Below, piece after piece: positions 9,163 through 15,976 of a stretch of 64,000 nucleotides of DNA. Each line of letters opens with the position of its first letter. Positions within the stretch are counted from its first letter, which is position 1. Under the pieces are notes generated by a model that did no database searches, was not told where the DNA came from, and saw nothing but the letters and a program-made list of their open reading frames with translations. The translations under genes were made by a program, and so were the position numbers. Origin of the DNA: Paraflavitalea sp. CAU 1676 (GTDB lineage: Bacteria > Bacteroidota > Bacteroidia > Chitinophagales > Chitinophagaceae); assembly GCF_029223285.1 (NCBI RefSeq), contig NZ_JARHUJ010000009.1:1-64000 (forward strand). Direction: 5' to 3'.

Positions 9163-10056
9163 CTAATCATGACTTAAGCTCCGCCACAGGTAAAAGACCA
9201 GGTAGCTTTCCCAGCCCTTGAACTTTTTGAACAAGGGGGCCATCTTGCTAAGGTCTTTTTTGTCATCGATCAACTGGTGGTTCAGCAGTGCGTTCAGTAA
9301 CCCAACATCGCCATGGGGAATGGCCTGCATTTGCTTGAGCGACTTCATGAGTGCATAGTTGGCGGTCCACACGCCAATGCCCCTGATGTTGGTGAGCAGG
9401 GCTACCTGTTCTTCATACGACTTGCATTGTTCAAGAGTTGACCGGCTCACCGATCCGTCGGCAAACAATTGGGAAAGGTGTATCAGGTACTCGGCCTTTC
9501 GGGTAGAGAATTGCAGGTTGCGGAGCTGCTCAACCGTAACGTGTTGCAATACTGCCGGTTTGGGGAAAATATGCAGTGTGTGCCGGCCCGATTCTAGCGT
9601 GGTGCCGAAATGTTCTACCAGCCTTCGTTTGAGGGTATAGGCGAAAGTAAGGTTGATCTGCTGGCCGATGATGCTCCAGCACAAGGCTTCGTAGAGATCA
9701 TGAATGCCGATGAGACGGAAGCCTGCATAATCTTGCACCATGTATGAGAGCCGTTTGTGTTTACCCAGCAATTGATAAAAGGGGCTGATGTCGCGTTCCA
9801 GATCGAACCACTCGATAATATATTGTTGCAAGGCTTGCTGAAGCGCCGGGCTGCCATTGTCCGATTCCATGGTCAGGATAAGATGGCTTTCATTGGCTTC
9901 CAGGCTGAAGCCAACGTTTTGCTCATTTATACAAATGGCTTTGGATAGTTTCCCGGGTTCAATAACATGCAGGCAATCGTCGTAGTTGCGGTTGAGGAAC
10001 CACAGGCATTCCTCAAAACTGAACAGGGATGGTTTCGGTATCAGCAAGGGATTCAT
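9163..10056 (-). CDS. DNA-3-methyladenine glycosylase II / AlkA-like DNA glycosylase
   Basis: About 297 residues. It belongs to the HhH-GPD superfamily of base-excision-repair glycosylases, which remove alkylated purines. The helix-hairpin-helix and GPD loop are visible as LLTNIRGIGVWTANYALM followed by AIPHGDVGLLNALL, where the Asp of HGD is the expected catalytic aspartate. The central motif CWSIIGQQINLTFAYTLKRRL is typical of AlkA-type enzymes. The N-terminal ~100 residues form the AlkA-like beta domain. I start at MNPLLIPKP rather than six codons earlier, because a -7-like box (TACTTTTG) ends only four bases before this ATG, which would make the longer start untranscribed. It is a stand-alone gene, convergent with the adhesin locus. 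Confidence 0.85.
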   Translation of the reverse strand: MNPLLIPKPSLFSFEECLWFLNRNYDDCLHVIEPGKLSKAICINEQNVGFSLEANESHLILTMESDNGSPALQQALQQYIIEWFDLERDISPFYQLLGKHKRLSYMVQDYAGFRLIGIHDLYEALCWSIIGQQINLTFAYTLKRRLVEHFGTTLESGRHTLHIFPKPAVLQHVTVEQLRNLQFSTRKAEYLIHLSQLFADGSVSRSTLEQCKSYEEQVALLTNIRGIGVWTANYALMKSLKQMQAIPHGDVGLLNALLNHQLIDDKKDLSKMAPLFKKFKGWESYLVFYLWRSLSHD

Positions 10057-10060
10057 CCGC

Positions 10061-10068
10061 CAAAAGTA
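10061..10068 (-). promoter_or_regulatory. candidate -7 box of the DNA glycosylase gene
   Basis: On the minus strand TACTTTTG fits TAnnTTTG and ends four bases before the preferred ATG at 10056, predicting a nearly leaderless mRNA. No good TTTG is found 19 nt upstream, so support is weak. Confidence 0.35.
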
Positions 10069-10475
10069 CGCCACGGGTCAACACCTGCCCACCCGATTCT
10101 TGCGGCCCGGTTGCAACACATTGGCAACTGCCAAGACATTGGGCTTTCCAGCACACATCCTTCGTCTCTTGTATAGTCTTACAGCACAACGCCATCCATG
10201 TTTGTAACTTCGCGCACAGGCTCGTATCCGATTTGCGTGGTTATCTTAGATCTTACTCATTCAACTTCCTTGCCGTGTATTTTTCTTTATGGTTTCTGCG
10301 CCCGCCCACCTGCCTCCAATGTTTGCCTGCCCACAAACATCTACAAAGCCAACGTTTGTAAGTATTCAGCTGCAGGCGACACCTGTTCGCATCAAAACGG
10401 CCGCCAGAGCTGGGTTTAAAGCACTTTAACAAAATTAGTCTACATCGCCTGTAGGAATTATCGGATAAATCCCTT
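10069..10475. other. intergenic region upstream of the cysteine leader
   Basis: About 400 bp between divergent transcription units. Several 60-110 codon ORFs are open on the plus strand (for example 10198-10419), but none shows a motif, signal peptide or sensible composition. No tRNA-like fold or repeat was recognised. The last bases lead into the cysteine operon promoter. Confidence 0.4.
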
Positions 10476-10483
10476 TATATTTG
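10476..10483 (+). promoter_or_regulatory. -7 box of the cysteine operon
   Basis: TATATTTG is a perfect match to the Bacteroidota -7 consensus TAnnTTTG. Transcription would start at about 10488, with the leader ATG 23 nt after the box. No matching TTTG lies at the usual 19-nt spacing upstream. Confidence 0.6.
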
Positions 10484-10506
10484 TACAGATAAATCGTTTA
10501 GACCAA

Positions 10507-10593
10507 ATGACATTCCATAACCCACATAAAAATTGTTGTTGCTGTTGTTGTCAACACACCAGGGTTATTGGGGTGGGCGATAGCCATTGGTAA
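10507..10593 (+). CDS. cysteine-rich leader peptide of the cysM operon
   Basis: 28 codons, ATG to TAA. The peptide begins MTFHNPHKN, then has six consecutive cysteines (codons TGT TGT TGC TGT TGT TGT at 10534-10551), then QHTRVIGVGDSHW. It ends 108 nt before the cysM ATG and is followed by an intrinsic terminator at 10625-10653. The layout is that of a transcription-attenuation leader. Scarcity of charged tRNA-Cys would stall the ribosome in the Cys run and leave GGTGGG (10572-10577, in the last third of the ORF) free to pair with TCCACC (10628-10633) in the left arm of the terminator. When cysteine is plentiful the ribosome reads on to 10593 and the terminator forms. The ORF and pairings are seen in the sequence; the mechanism is inferred by analogy with amino-acid operon leaders. 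Confidence 0.85.
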   Translation: MTFHNPHKNCCCCCCQHTRVIGVGDSHW

Positions 10594-10624
10594 CAGCTGA
10601 ATATTTAATATTCAACATATTATA

Positions 10625-10653
10625 GGCTCCACCGTCGTGTGGGGCTTTTTTTA
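10625..10653 (+). terminator. attenuator terminator in the cysM operon leader
   Basis: GCTCCAC (10626-10632) pairs with GTGGGGC (10639-10645, one T-G pair) around a CGTCGT loop, followed by seven T. Being upstream of cysM and sharing bases with an alternative pairing partner inside the leader ORF, it fits an attenuator rather than an end-of-operon terminator. Confidence 0.85.
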
Positions 10654-10701
10654 TTTTATACCGTTCAAGTCGCATTGAACACTAACCGTAATACTGAACC
10701 G

Positions 10702-11640
10702 ATGCAAATCCTAACATCAACTGTTATTGATGAAAGGTTACTGGAGGATGCCCGCTTGCTGGGTAATCAAATAGGCAATACACCTTTATACCGGATCACC
10801 AAACTCTTTGCCAAACCCAACGTAACTATATATGCCAAGCAGGAGTGGAAGCAGCTGTCGGGCAGTGTAAAAGCAAGGGCTGGATACAATATCTTCCGGT
10901 CGGCCATAGAGCTGGGGTTGCTTGGCCGCGATAAGATACTGCTCGATGCTACCAGCGGCAATACCGGCATCGCCTATGCAGCGGTGGGTCATAAGTTACA
11001 GGTGCCCGTTACCCTTTGCCTGCCCGAAAATGCTTCAAAAGAAAGAAAGGAGATACTGCAATCGCTGGGCGCCGAAATCATTTTCACTTCAAAATACGAA
11101 GGCACCGACGGCGCACAGGCCGTAGCAAAAGAACTGGCAGCCGCCAATCCCGATAAATATTTCTACGCCGACCAATACAAGAACGATAACAATTGGAAAG
11201 CTCATTATAATGGTACGGCATTCGAGATCGTCAAAGATCTGCCCGCCATCACGCATTTCGTGACCGGCCTGGGTACCAGCGGCACATTTGTTGGTACAGG
11301 CAGGCGACTCCGTGAGTTGATACCCGGCATACACCTTACCTCATTGCAGCCCGATAATCCACTGCATGGCATGGAAGGCTGGAAGCATATGGAAACAGCC
11401 GTAGTGCCCACTATTTACGACACCACCGTGGCCGATGAGAACCTCGAAGTAGGTACCGAAGAGGCCTATGAAATATTGAAGGCCGCTTACCAATATGAAG
11501 GTCTGCTGTTAAGTCCCTCGGCAGCGGCCAATCTCGCCGGCGCCATCAAGGTGGCTGAGCGAATCGATGCCGGCAACATCGTTACCGTATTCCCCGATAA
11601 TGCCGACAAATACAGTGAAGTAATTAAAAAACTACTTTGA
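10702..11640 (+). CDS. cysM: cysteine synthase, CysM type (sulfur-carrier dependent)
   Basis: 312 residues; PLP-dependent fold-type II enzyme. The PLP lysine is Lys57 in SGSVKARAG, and the phosphate-binding loop region reads DATSGNTGIAYAAVG. The glycine-rich GLGTSGTFVGTGRRL and the C-terminal SPSAAANLAGA are typical of the cysteine synthase family. The neighbours (a JAMM peptidase, a ubiquitin-like sulfur carrier and a MoeZ-type E1) indicate that it uses a protein thiocarboxylate as sulfur donor, like mycobacterial CysM, rather than free sulfide. Whether the amino-acid substrate is O-phosphoserine or O-acetylserine cannot be told from sequence alone. I start at the ATG giving MQILTSTVID; the in-frame GTG 21 codons earlier lies inside the terminator stem. 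Four-gene operon under a Cys-codon leader. Confidence 0.88.
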   Translation: MQILTSTVIDERLLEDARLLGNQIGNTPLYRITKLFAKPNVTIYAKQEWKQLSGSVKARAGYNIFRSAIELGLLGRDKILLDATSGNTGIAYAAVGHKLQVPVTLCLPENASKERKEILQSLGAEIIFTSKYEGTDGAQAVAKELAAANPDKYFYADQYKNDNNWKAHYNGTAFEIVKDLPAITHFVTGLGTSGTFVGTGRRLRELIPGIHLTSLQPDNPLHGMEGWKHMETAVVPTIYDTTVADENLEVGTEEAYEILKAAYQYEGLLLSPSAAANLAGAIKVAERIDAGNIVTVFPDNADKYSEVIKKLL

Positions 11641-11641
11641 G

Positions 11642-12079
11642 ATGATCACCATTCTACCTACAGCAAAGGAATTAATGTTACAGGATGCGGTACAGGCTTT
11701 TCCCGATGAATGCTGCGGTTTCTTATTCGGCGAAGAAGATGCGGCCGGCAACCGGACCATCAGCAACATACAGGTTGTCATCAACGCAAAGGAAGGTGAT
11801 AAACGCCGCCGCTTCGTGATCGCTCCATTGGATTATATGAAAGCCGAGCAATTTGCCGAAGAGCAAAACCTGCTGCTGTTGGGCGTATACCATTCGCATC
11901 CCAATCATCCGGCCATACCATCAGAACATGACCGGGTCGCCGCACAGCCGTTTTTTTCTTATGTCATTATCTCGGTATTGGAAGGTCGCGTTGGCCCCAT
12001 CAGGTCCTGGCGCCTTAATGACGATTCACAATTCGACGAAGAAACAGTAGGAGCCGCTGAACTGACCACCGGCGCCTGA
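11642..12079 (+). CDS. mec: JAMM/Mov34 metallopeptidase acting on the sulfur-carrier protein (Mec-like)
   Basis: 145 residues. A complete JAMM zinc site is present: Glu23 in PDECCGFLFG, and the HxHPx(n)SxxD signature as His84, His86, Ser94 and Asp97 in YHSHPNHPAIPSEHD. In Mycobacterium the Mec peptidase releases cysteine from the CysO-Cys adduct; in Pseudomonas, QbsD trims two residues from the carrier QbsE to expose Gly-Gly. Both jobs could apply here, because the carrier encoded next door ends in Gly-Gly-Ile-Ala. The ATG is one base after the cysM stop, so translation is probably coupled. The family is certain; the exact substrate is inferred from the operon. Confidence 0.87.
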   Translation: MITILPTAKELMLQDAVQAFPDECCGFLFGEEDAAGNRTISNIQVVINAKEGDKRRRFVIAPLDYMKAEQFAEEQNLLLLGVYHSHPNHPAIPSEHDRVAAQPFFSYVIISVLEGRVGPIRSWRLNDDSQFDEETVGAAELTTGA

Positions 12080-12127
12080 ACATACAGTAAAGAATCATTT
12101 CATCAACAATAAACAACATCAACGATC

Positions 12128-12406
12128 ATGGCAACAGTAATCATTCCCACACCATTACGAAAATTCACCAACAACACGGCACGTCTCAACATACAAGCCG
12201 ATACCATAGAAAATACCGTTAGCGAATTAACGCTTAACTTTCCGGAACTAAAGAAGCATCTGCTCGATGATAAAGGGCAGATCCGGTCATTCGTCAACAT
12301 CTTCGTCGGTAACGATGATATCCGTAACCTGCAACAAGAGAAAACACCTGTGCAGTCAGATACAGTGATCAGCATTGTGCCTGCTATCGCCGGTGGTATA
12401 GCCTGA
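12128..12406 (+). CDS. cysO: ubiquitin-like sulfur carrier protein (CysO/ThiS/MoaD family)
   Basis: 92 residues with a beta-grasp pattern: MATVIIPTPLRKFTNN, a central NTVSELTLNFPELKKHLLDD helix region, RSFVNIFVGNDDIRNL, and the C-terminal SIVPAIAGGIA. The MoaD/ThiS/CysO families end in Gly-Gly, which is adenylated and thiocarboxylated. Here two extra residues, Ile-Ala, follow the Gly-Gly, so a peptidase must remove them first; the adjacent JAMM enzyme is the natural candidate (compare QbsE, which ends Gly-Gly-Cys-Phe). Length and the RSFVN/GNDDIR region are closer to CysO than to ThiS. It would deliver sulfur to CysM. Confidence 0.87.
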   Translation: MATVIIPTPLRKFTNNTARLNIQADTIENTVSELTLNFPELKKHLLDDKGQIRSFVNIFVGNDDIRNLQQEKTPVQSDTVISIVPAIAGGIA

Positions 12407-12476
12407 GTGGCCTGCCATCCGCACCATTAACCCTATGGCTGCCGCATGCATACATTCATCATTCAATCATGAAACA

Positions 12477-13640
12477 ATGAGCACACATTCCACCATAACC
12501 TTTTCCAAAGAAGAACTGGCCCGTTACAACAGGCATATCATCATACCCGAATTTGGACTCGAAGCCCAGCAAAAACTTAAGGCCGCCAAAGTGTTGATCG
12601 TTGGCTCTGGCGGGTTGGGCAGTCCTGCCTTGTTGTACCTGGCAGCTGCCGGGGTAGGTACAATCGGTATCGTAGATTTCGATGTGGTCGACGACAGTAA
12701 TCTTCAGCGCCAGATATTGTTTGGTGTGGAATCCGTAGGGAAACCCAAAGTAGAAGCTGCCAAAGCGCGCCTGCTGGCACTCAATCCGCACATCAATATC
12801 ATCCTGCACAATACCCAGCTCACTTCGCAGAATGCGCTCGACATTCTGAAAGATTATGACCTGGTGGCAGATGGAACCGATAATTTCCCCACCCGTTACC
12901 TGGTCAATGATGCAGCTGTATTGCTGGGCAAGCCCAATATATACGCCTCCATCTTCCAGTTCGAAGGCCAGGTAGCCGTATTCAACTATACCAACAAAGA
13001 CGGTGTATTGGGTCCCAACTACCGTGATCTGTATCCCACACCGCCGCCACCAGGCCTGGTGCCCAGTTGCGCAGAAGGTGGTGTACTTGGCGTATTGCCC
13101 GGCATCATCGGCAGCCTGCAAGCACTCGAAGTGATCAAAGTGATCACCGGGGTAGGGGAGCCGCTGGCCGGCAGGTTCTATATCTTCGATGCGCTCACAT
13201 TCGAGAGCCGCACGTTCAACATCTCCCGCCGCGACGATAATCCGCTCAACGGAAAGAATCCGTCTATCACAGCGCTGATCGATTACGAACAGTTCTGCGG
13301 TGTGAAAGCAGTTGAGAAACCCATCAAAGAGATCACAGCCAAAGAACTCTACGACTGGCAGGTAAAAGGCGAAGCCTTTCAGCTCATCGATGTACGTGAG
13401 CCGCACGAATACGATATTGTGAACATTGGCGCCGAACTGATCCCGCTGGCTACTGTGGCCGACAATGCCGCTAAGTTCAATCGCGATACCAAAGTAGTGG
13501 TGCATTGTAAGATGGGTGGCCGTAGCGCCAAAGCTATTCGTGAATTGGAAGAGAAGTTTGGGTTTACCAATCTGTACAACCTCAAAGGAGGCATCCTGGG
13601 GTATATCGACGAGGTACAGCCCGAGCTAACGAAGTACTAA
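12477..13640 (+). CDS. moeZ: MoeZ-type E1 activating enzyme with C-terminal rhodanese domain
   Basis: 387 residues in two domains. Residues about 5-245 form a ThiF/MoeB adenylation domain with the nucleotide loop VGSGGLGSPALLYLAAAGVG, DNLQRQ-like DDSNLQRQ, and the catalytic-cysteine region PPPPGLVPSCAEGGVLG. Residues about 285-385 form a rhodanese domain whose active-site loop is CKMGGRSAK. The two CxxC zinc motifs of E. coli MoeB are absent, as in mycobacterial MoeZ, which also shares the DYEQFCGV linker. MoeZ activates CysO with ATP and supplies the thiocarboxylate sulfur via rhodanese persulfide. I start at MSTHSTITFSKEEL; the upstream in-frame ATG adds 14 residues of no family character. 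Last gene of the cysteine operon. Confidence 0.88.
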   Translation: MSTHSTITFSKEELARYNRHIIIPEFGLEAQQKLKAAKVLIVGSGGLGSPALLYLAAAGVGTIGIVDFDVVDDSNLQRQILFGVESVGKPKVEAAKARLLALNPHINIILHNTQLTSQNALDILKDYDLVADGTDNFPTRYLVNDAAVLLGKPNIYASIFQFEGQVAVFNYTNKDGVLGPNYRDLYPTPPPPGLVPSCAEGGVLGVLPGIIGSLQALEVIKVITGVGEPLAGRFYIFDALTFESRTFNISRRDDNPLNGKNPSITALIDYEQFCGVKAVEKPIKEITAKELYDWQVKGEAFQLIDVREPHEYDIVNIGAELIPLATVADNAAKFNRDTKVVVHCKMGGRSAKAIRELEEKFGFTNLYNLKGGILGYIDEVQPELTKY

Positions 13641-13779
13641 GAAAGAGGTGTCTGCCCCGAAGCCCGTGACCTGCCAAATCAACCTTGCTGGCAACCTGGT
13701 ACAATCGGTGGCTAACCACGGTTTTTCCGGAAAAGCCGTTCGCTTCAGCGACGAATAGTCTCACTAATAAATGATTATC

Positions 13780-13813
13780 AAAGCCTTGGGCATAACTGTC
13801 CAGGGCTTTTTTT
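13780..13813 (+). terminator. terminator of the cysteine operon
   Basis: AAAGCCTTGG (13780-13789) pairs with CCAGGGCTTT (13800-13809, one T-G pair) and runs into seven T. It lies 140 nt after moeZ. Confidence 0.85.
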
Positions 13814-13922
13814 GTCGATAATGGCACTGAGTTCAAGCGGCATTTATGTGCGATAGCCATGTAACTCACTGATACTGTACTGGATATACGCCCTCAACAG
13901 CACTGCGTTATAAGTCGAAAGG

Positions 13923-13985
13923 CACTGTTTAGTGAACCCCAGTGCGGTTTGTAGTGAATGTCAGTGCCGTTCTCAGTGAACTACA
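13923..13985. repeat. short imperfect tandem repeat, about 22 bp unit
   Basis: AGTGCGGTTTGTAGTGAATG is followed by AGTGCCGTTCTCAGTGAACT, with a shorter related copy (CACTGTTTAGTGAACCCC) just before. It lies in the 480-bp gap between the cysteine operon and the helical-repeat gene. The rest of that gap holds only terminators. Confidence 0.4.
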
Positions 13986-14062
13986 CGCCTATAAACCGCG
14001 ACTCCTGACCGGCTAAACCAGCGAGAATGCCCGGCCTCCGTTCAGCCTTAACTGTTCCAAAC

Positions 14063-14099
14063 GCCAAGGGGCTGCCGGTTCACCCGGCAGCCCCTTGGC
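14063..14099 (-). terminator. strong hairpin after the helical-repeat protein gene
   Basis: A perfect 16-bp stem, GCCAAGGGGCTGCCGG (14063-14078) with its complement at 14084-14099, and a 5-nt loop. The T-run on the minus strand is poor (GTTTGG), so it may stop transcripts less efficiently or protect mRNA ends. Confidence 0.6.
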
Positions 14100-14121
14100 T
14101 ATCTCTTAAGGCCCCTCGGCC

Positions 14122-15693
14122 TTATTCTCCTTTAAATTCTGTTGCCTTGTGTTTTACCGCATTGAGGTACTTCTGGCGGATCACGTTTTGCACCGGCGTA
14201 TTGTCCATCTTGCTTTCGAGCCAGGAAATGATGTCGAGGTACATGAAGGCACGTGTTTCAAAGCGGTTCCTTTCGTGCTGCTTCAGCTTGTTCAACAGTT
14301 TCTCAAACTCGCCTTTCAGCTGCTTGGGCGATACATGGAACGAGCGGCGCAAGAACCGGAAGATCTCTTCCTCTACCACACTCAGGTTCTCCATCTTGGC
14401 CATAAAGCGGTATACCGATTTGAACAGGTACTCGAGCAGGTCGAAATTACCCAGCTCATAATGCGCGATCAGGTGCAGCAGGCGCGAGTAACACTGCAGG
14501 TCGGTACGCAGGTCAACCTTCCAGTTGATGATCTTATTGAGGTAGTCGATAGCCTGCTCGTAATGGCCGCTGCCAAAGTACAGAGAGGCGATCTTGTAGT
14601 AGAACACCAGGATGCGGTGCCTGTCGAGGTAGAGATAGTATTCTTTGAGCTTTTCCTCTGTTTGCGGTACCAGGGTCAGCCCTTCGGTGAACGTGCCTTC
14701 CATGAAGTGCTTGTTCATCTTGGCGATCTGCAGGTATACAAAGGTCTGGATGCGGCTATTATCGTTGGCATTGGCCACATCGGAAGCAGCAAAGGCTTCG
14801 AACTTGGCCAAGGTATCATTGAATTTCTGGTAATTCTGCAGGTCGAAATGGGCGCTCAACAGGTTGTGCATGCCCTTGATGAAGTGAGCGGTCTCCACCT
14901 CCATCATAAAAGGTTCCTTTTCAAACAGCTCTACCCATTTCTGCGTGTACCGGTAATACTGCAGCAGGTCCTGGCGGATGAAAGCGTACCAGCAGTAACT
15001 CTGGTAGAGATACAGTTTCTCGTAAAATCCTTTAACGTCTTCACCGCCTGCAGGAAAATGCTCGTCGAAGAACTGCCGCAGCGCGATCTCGTCCTTCTCA
15101 TTGCGGGCATGCCCATTCTTGATGTACCAGCTATACAGCAACAGCGAAAGGTTGGATAGTTTGCCGGTATTCACCAGCTTCGTATTCACTTCATCTACCT
15201 CATTGGTAAGCCTTTCGGCACGGTCCTGCATACTGCGGGTAATGTGCAGGGCTTCGATCTTTTTTTCGAAAAACAGGACCTGCAACAAATAGGTAACCTG
15301 GTTATGGGCTTTGGCCGTTTCTTTCATTTTGTCCAGCACCTTCAGGCTTTGGAGATACAGCCCTTTGTTGTACAGGATGCGGGCATAGTCCATCTGTTCG
15401 TGGAGCTGGATATCGATATTGCTGTCGTCCTTCAGGAGGCGAAGACTGGATAAGATCTGTTTGTACAGGTGGGCCTTAATATTGGAAAGCTGCTGTTTCT
15501 TGATACTCTCATTTTTCCGCAGCAACAAAGCTTCGTCATACTCCTCCATCTTATCCAACGCATCAAACAACTGTACCACCTTCAGTTCCTCACTCGAGGA
15601 GTTGCGTTGTACATACAGCTTGAAATTCCTTTTTTCTGACTTTTCCAGGCTATGGATCAACTGAAAAAGAGCATCGGTTGAGCGATTGGGCAT
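14122..15693 (-). CDS. predicted cytosolic alpha-helical repeat (TPR-like) protein, function unknown
   Basis: 523 residues with no signal peptide or membrane segment. The sequence is almost entirely amphipathic helices rich in Leu, Tyr, Lys and Glu, with TPR-like spacing (for example YARILYNKGLYLQSLKVLDK, YYKIASLYFGSGHYEQAIDY, LLHLIAHYELGNFDLLEYLF). The N-terminus MPNRSTDALFQLIHSLEKSEKRNFKLYV recurs, as far as I recall, in uncharacterised Bacteroidota proteins of about 500 residues. I cannot assign a function; a scaffolding or protein-binding role is only a guess from the fold. It is transcribed divergently from leuA, with 139 bp between its start and the leucine leader ORF. Confidence 0.75.
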   Translation of the reverse strand: MPNRSTDALFQLIHSLEKSEKRNFKLYVQRNSSSEELKVVQLFDALDKMEEYDEALLLRKNESIKKQQLSNIKAHLYKQILSSLRLLKDDSNIDIQLHEQMDYARILYNKGLYLQSLKVLDKMKETAKAHNQVTYLLQVLFFEKKIEALHITRSMQDRAERLTNEVDEVNTKLVNTGKLSNLSLLLYSWYIKNGHARNEKDEIALRQFFDEHFPAGGEDVKGFYEKLYLYQSYCWYAFIRQDLLQYYRYTQKWVELFEKEPFMMEVETAHFIKGMHNLLSAHFDLQNYQKFNDTLAKFEAFAASDVANANDNSRIQTFVYLQIAKMNKHFMEGTFTEGLTLVPQTEEKLKEYYLYLDRHRILVFYYKIASLYFGSGHYEQAIDYLNKIINWKVDLRTDLQCYSRLLHLIAHYELGNFDLLEYLFKSVYRFMAKMENLSVVEEEIFRFLRRSFHVSPKQLKGEFEKLLNKLKQHERNRFETRAFMYLDIISWLESKMDNTPVQNVIRQKYLNAVKHKATEFKGE

Positions 15694-15807
15694 CGTATTT
15701 AATAAACGTTAAACCTGTTGATATTCAAATATTTATGTATTATCAGCCGAGGGTTAAGCAGTGTAAATTACTCACAATTTTGATTTCCCTTACTGGGGAA
15801 ACACAGA

Positions 15808-15815
15808 TAATTTCG
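15808..15815 (+). promoter_or_regulatory. candidate -7 box of the leu operon
   Basis: TAATTTCG differs at one position from TAnnTTTG. A TTTG occurs upstream but at 25 nt, longer than usual. The predicted start at about 15820 lies just ahead of the leucine-rich leader ORF. Confidence 0.4.
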
Positions 15816-15832
15816 GTAACGCAGGTTGTTTA

Positions 15833-15976
15833 ATGGATTTCTCAGCAAGCAACACAAAATTAGGCAGCCTGCTCCTTTATCTTATTACCCTTCTTCAAAA
15901 ATTATTATGCCAGGACAAAAGGTCTTCATTTTTGACACCACTTTACGCGATGGGGAACAAGTTCCCGGATGTAAGT
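15833..15976 (+). CDS. possible leucine-rich leader ORF overlapping leuA
   Basis: 47 codons, ATG to TGA, in a different frame from leuA and overlapping its first 73 bases. Residues 10-24 read [15 protein letters not shown], with eight Leu in 15 residues coded by TTA, CTG, CTC and CTT, all just before the leuA ATG at 15904. The start lies 17 nt after a -7-like box, as for the cysteine and Ile/Val leaders in this window. No terminator hairpin follows, so control would have to act on leuA translation. A chance Leu-rich reading of a CT-rich stretch is the alternative, so confidence is modest. Confidence 0.4.

Noticed and set aside
10639-10701. GTG start extending cysM by 21 codons
   Set aside because: The GTG lies in the right arm of the attenuator terminator, and the added residues translate the T-run; family similarity begins after the ATG at 10702.
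14149-15159. 336-codon plus-strand ORF antisense to the helical-repeat gene
   Set aside because: Val/Gln/Leu-rich mirror of the minus-strand codons; the minus-strand product has coherent helical repeats and is complete.
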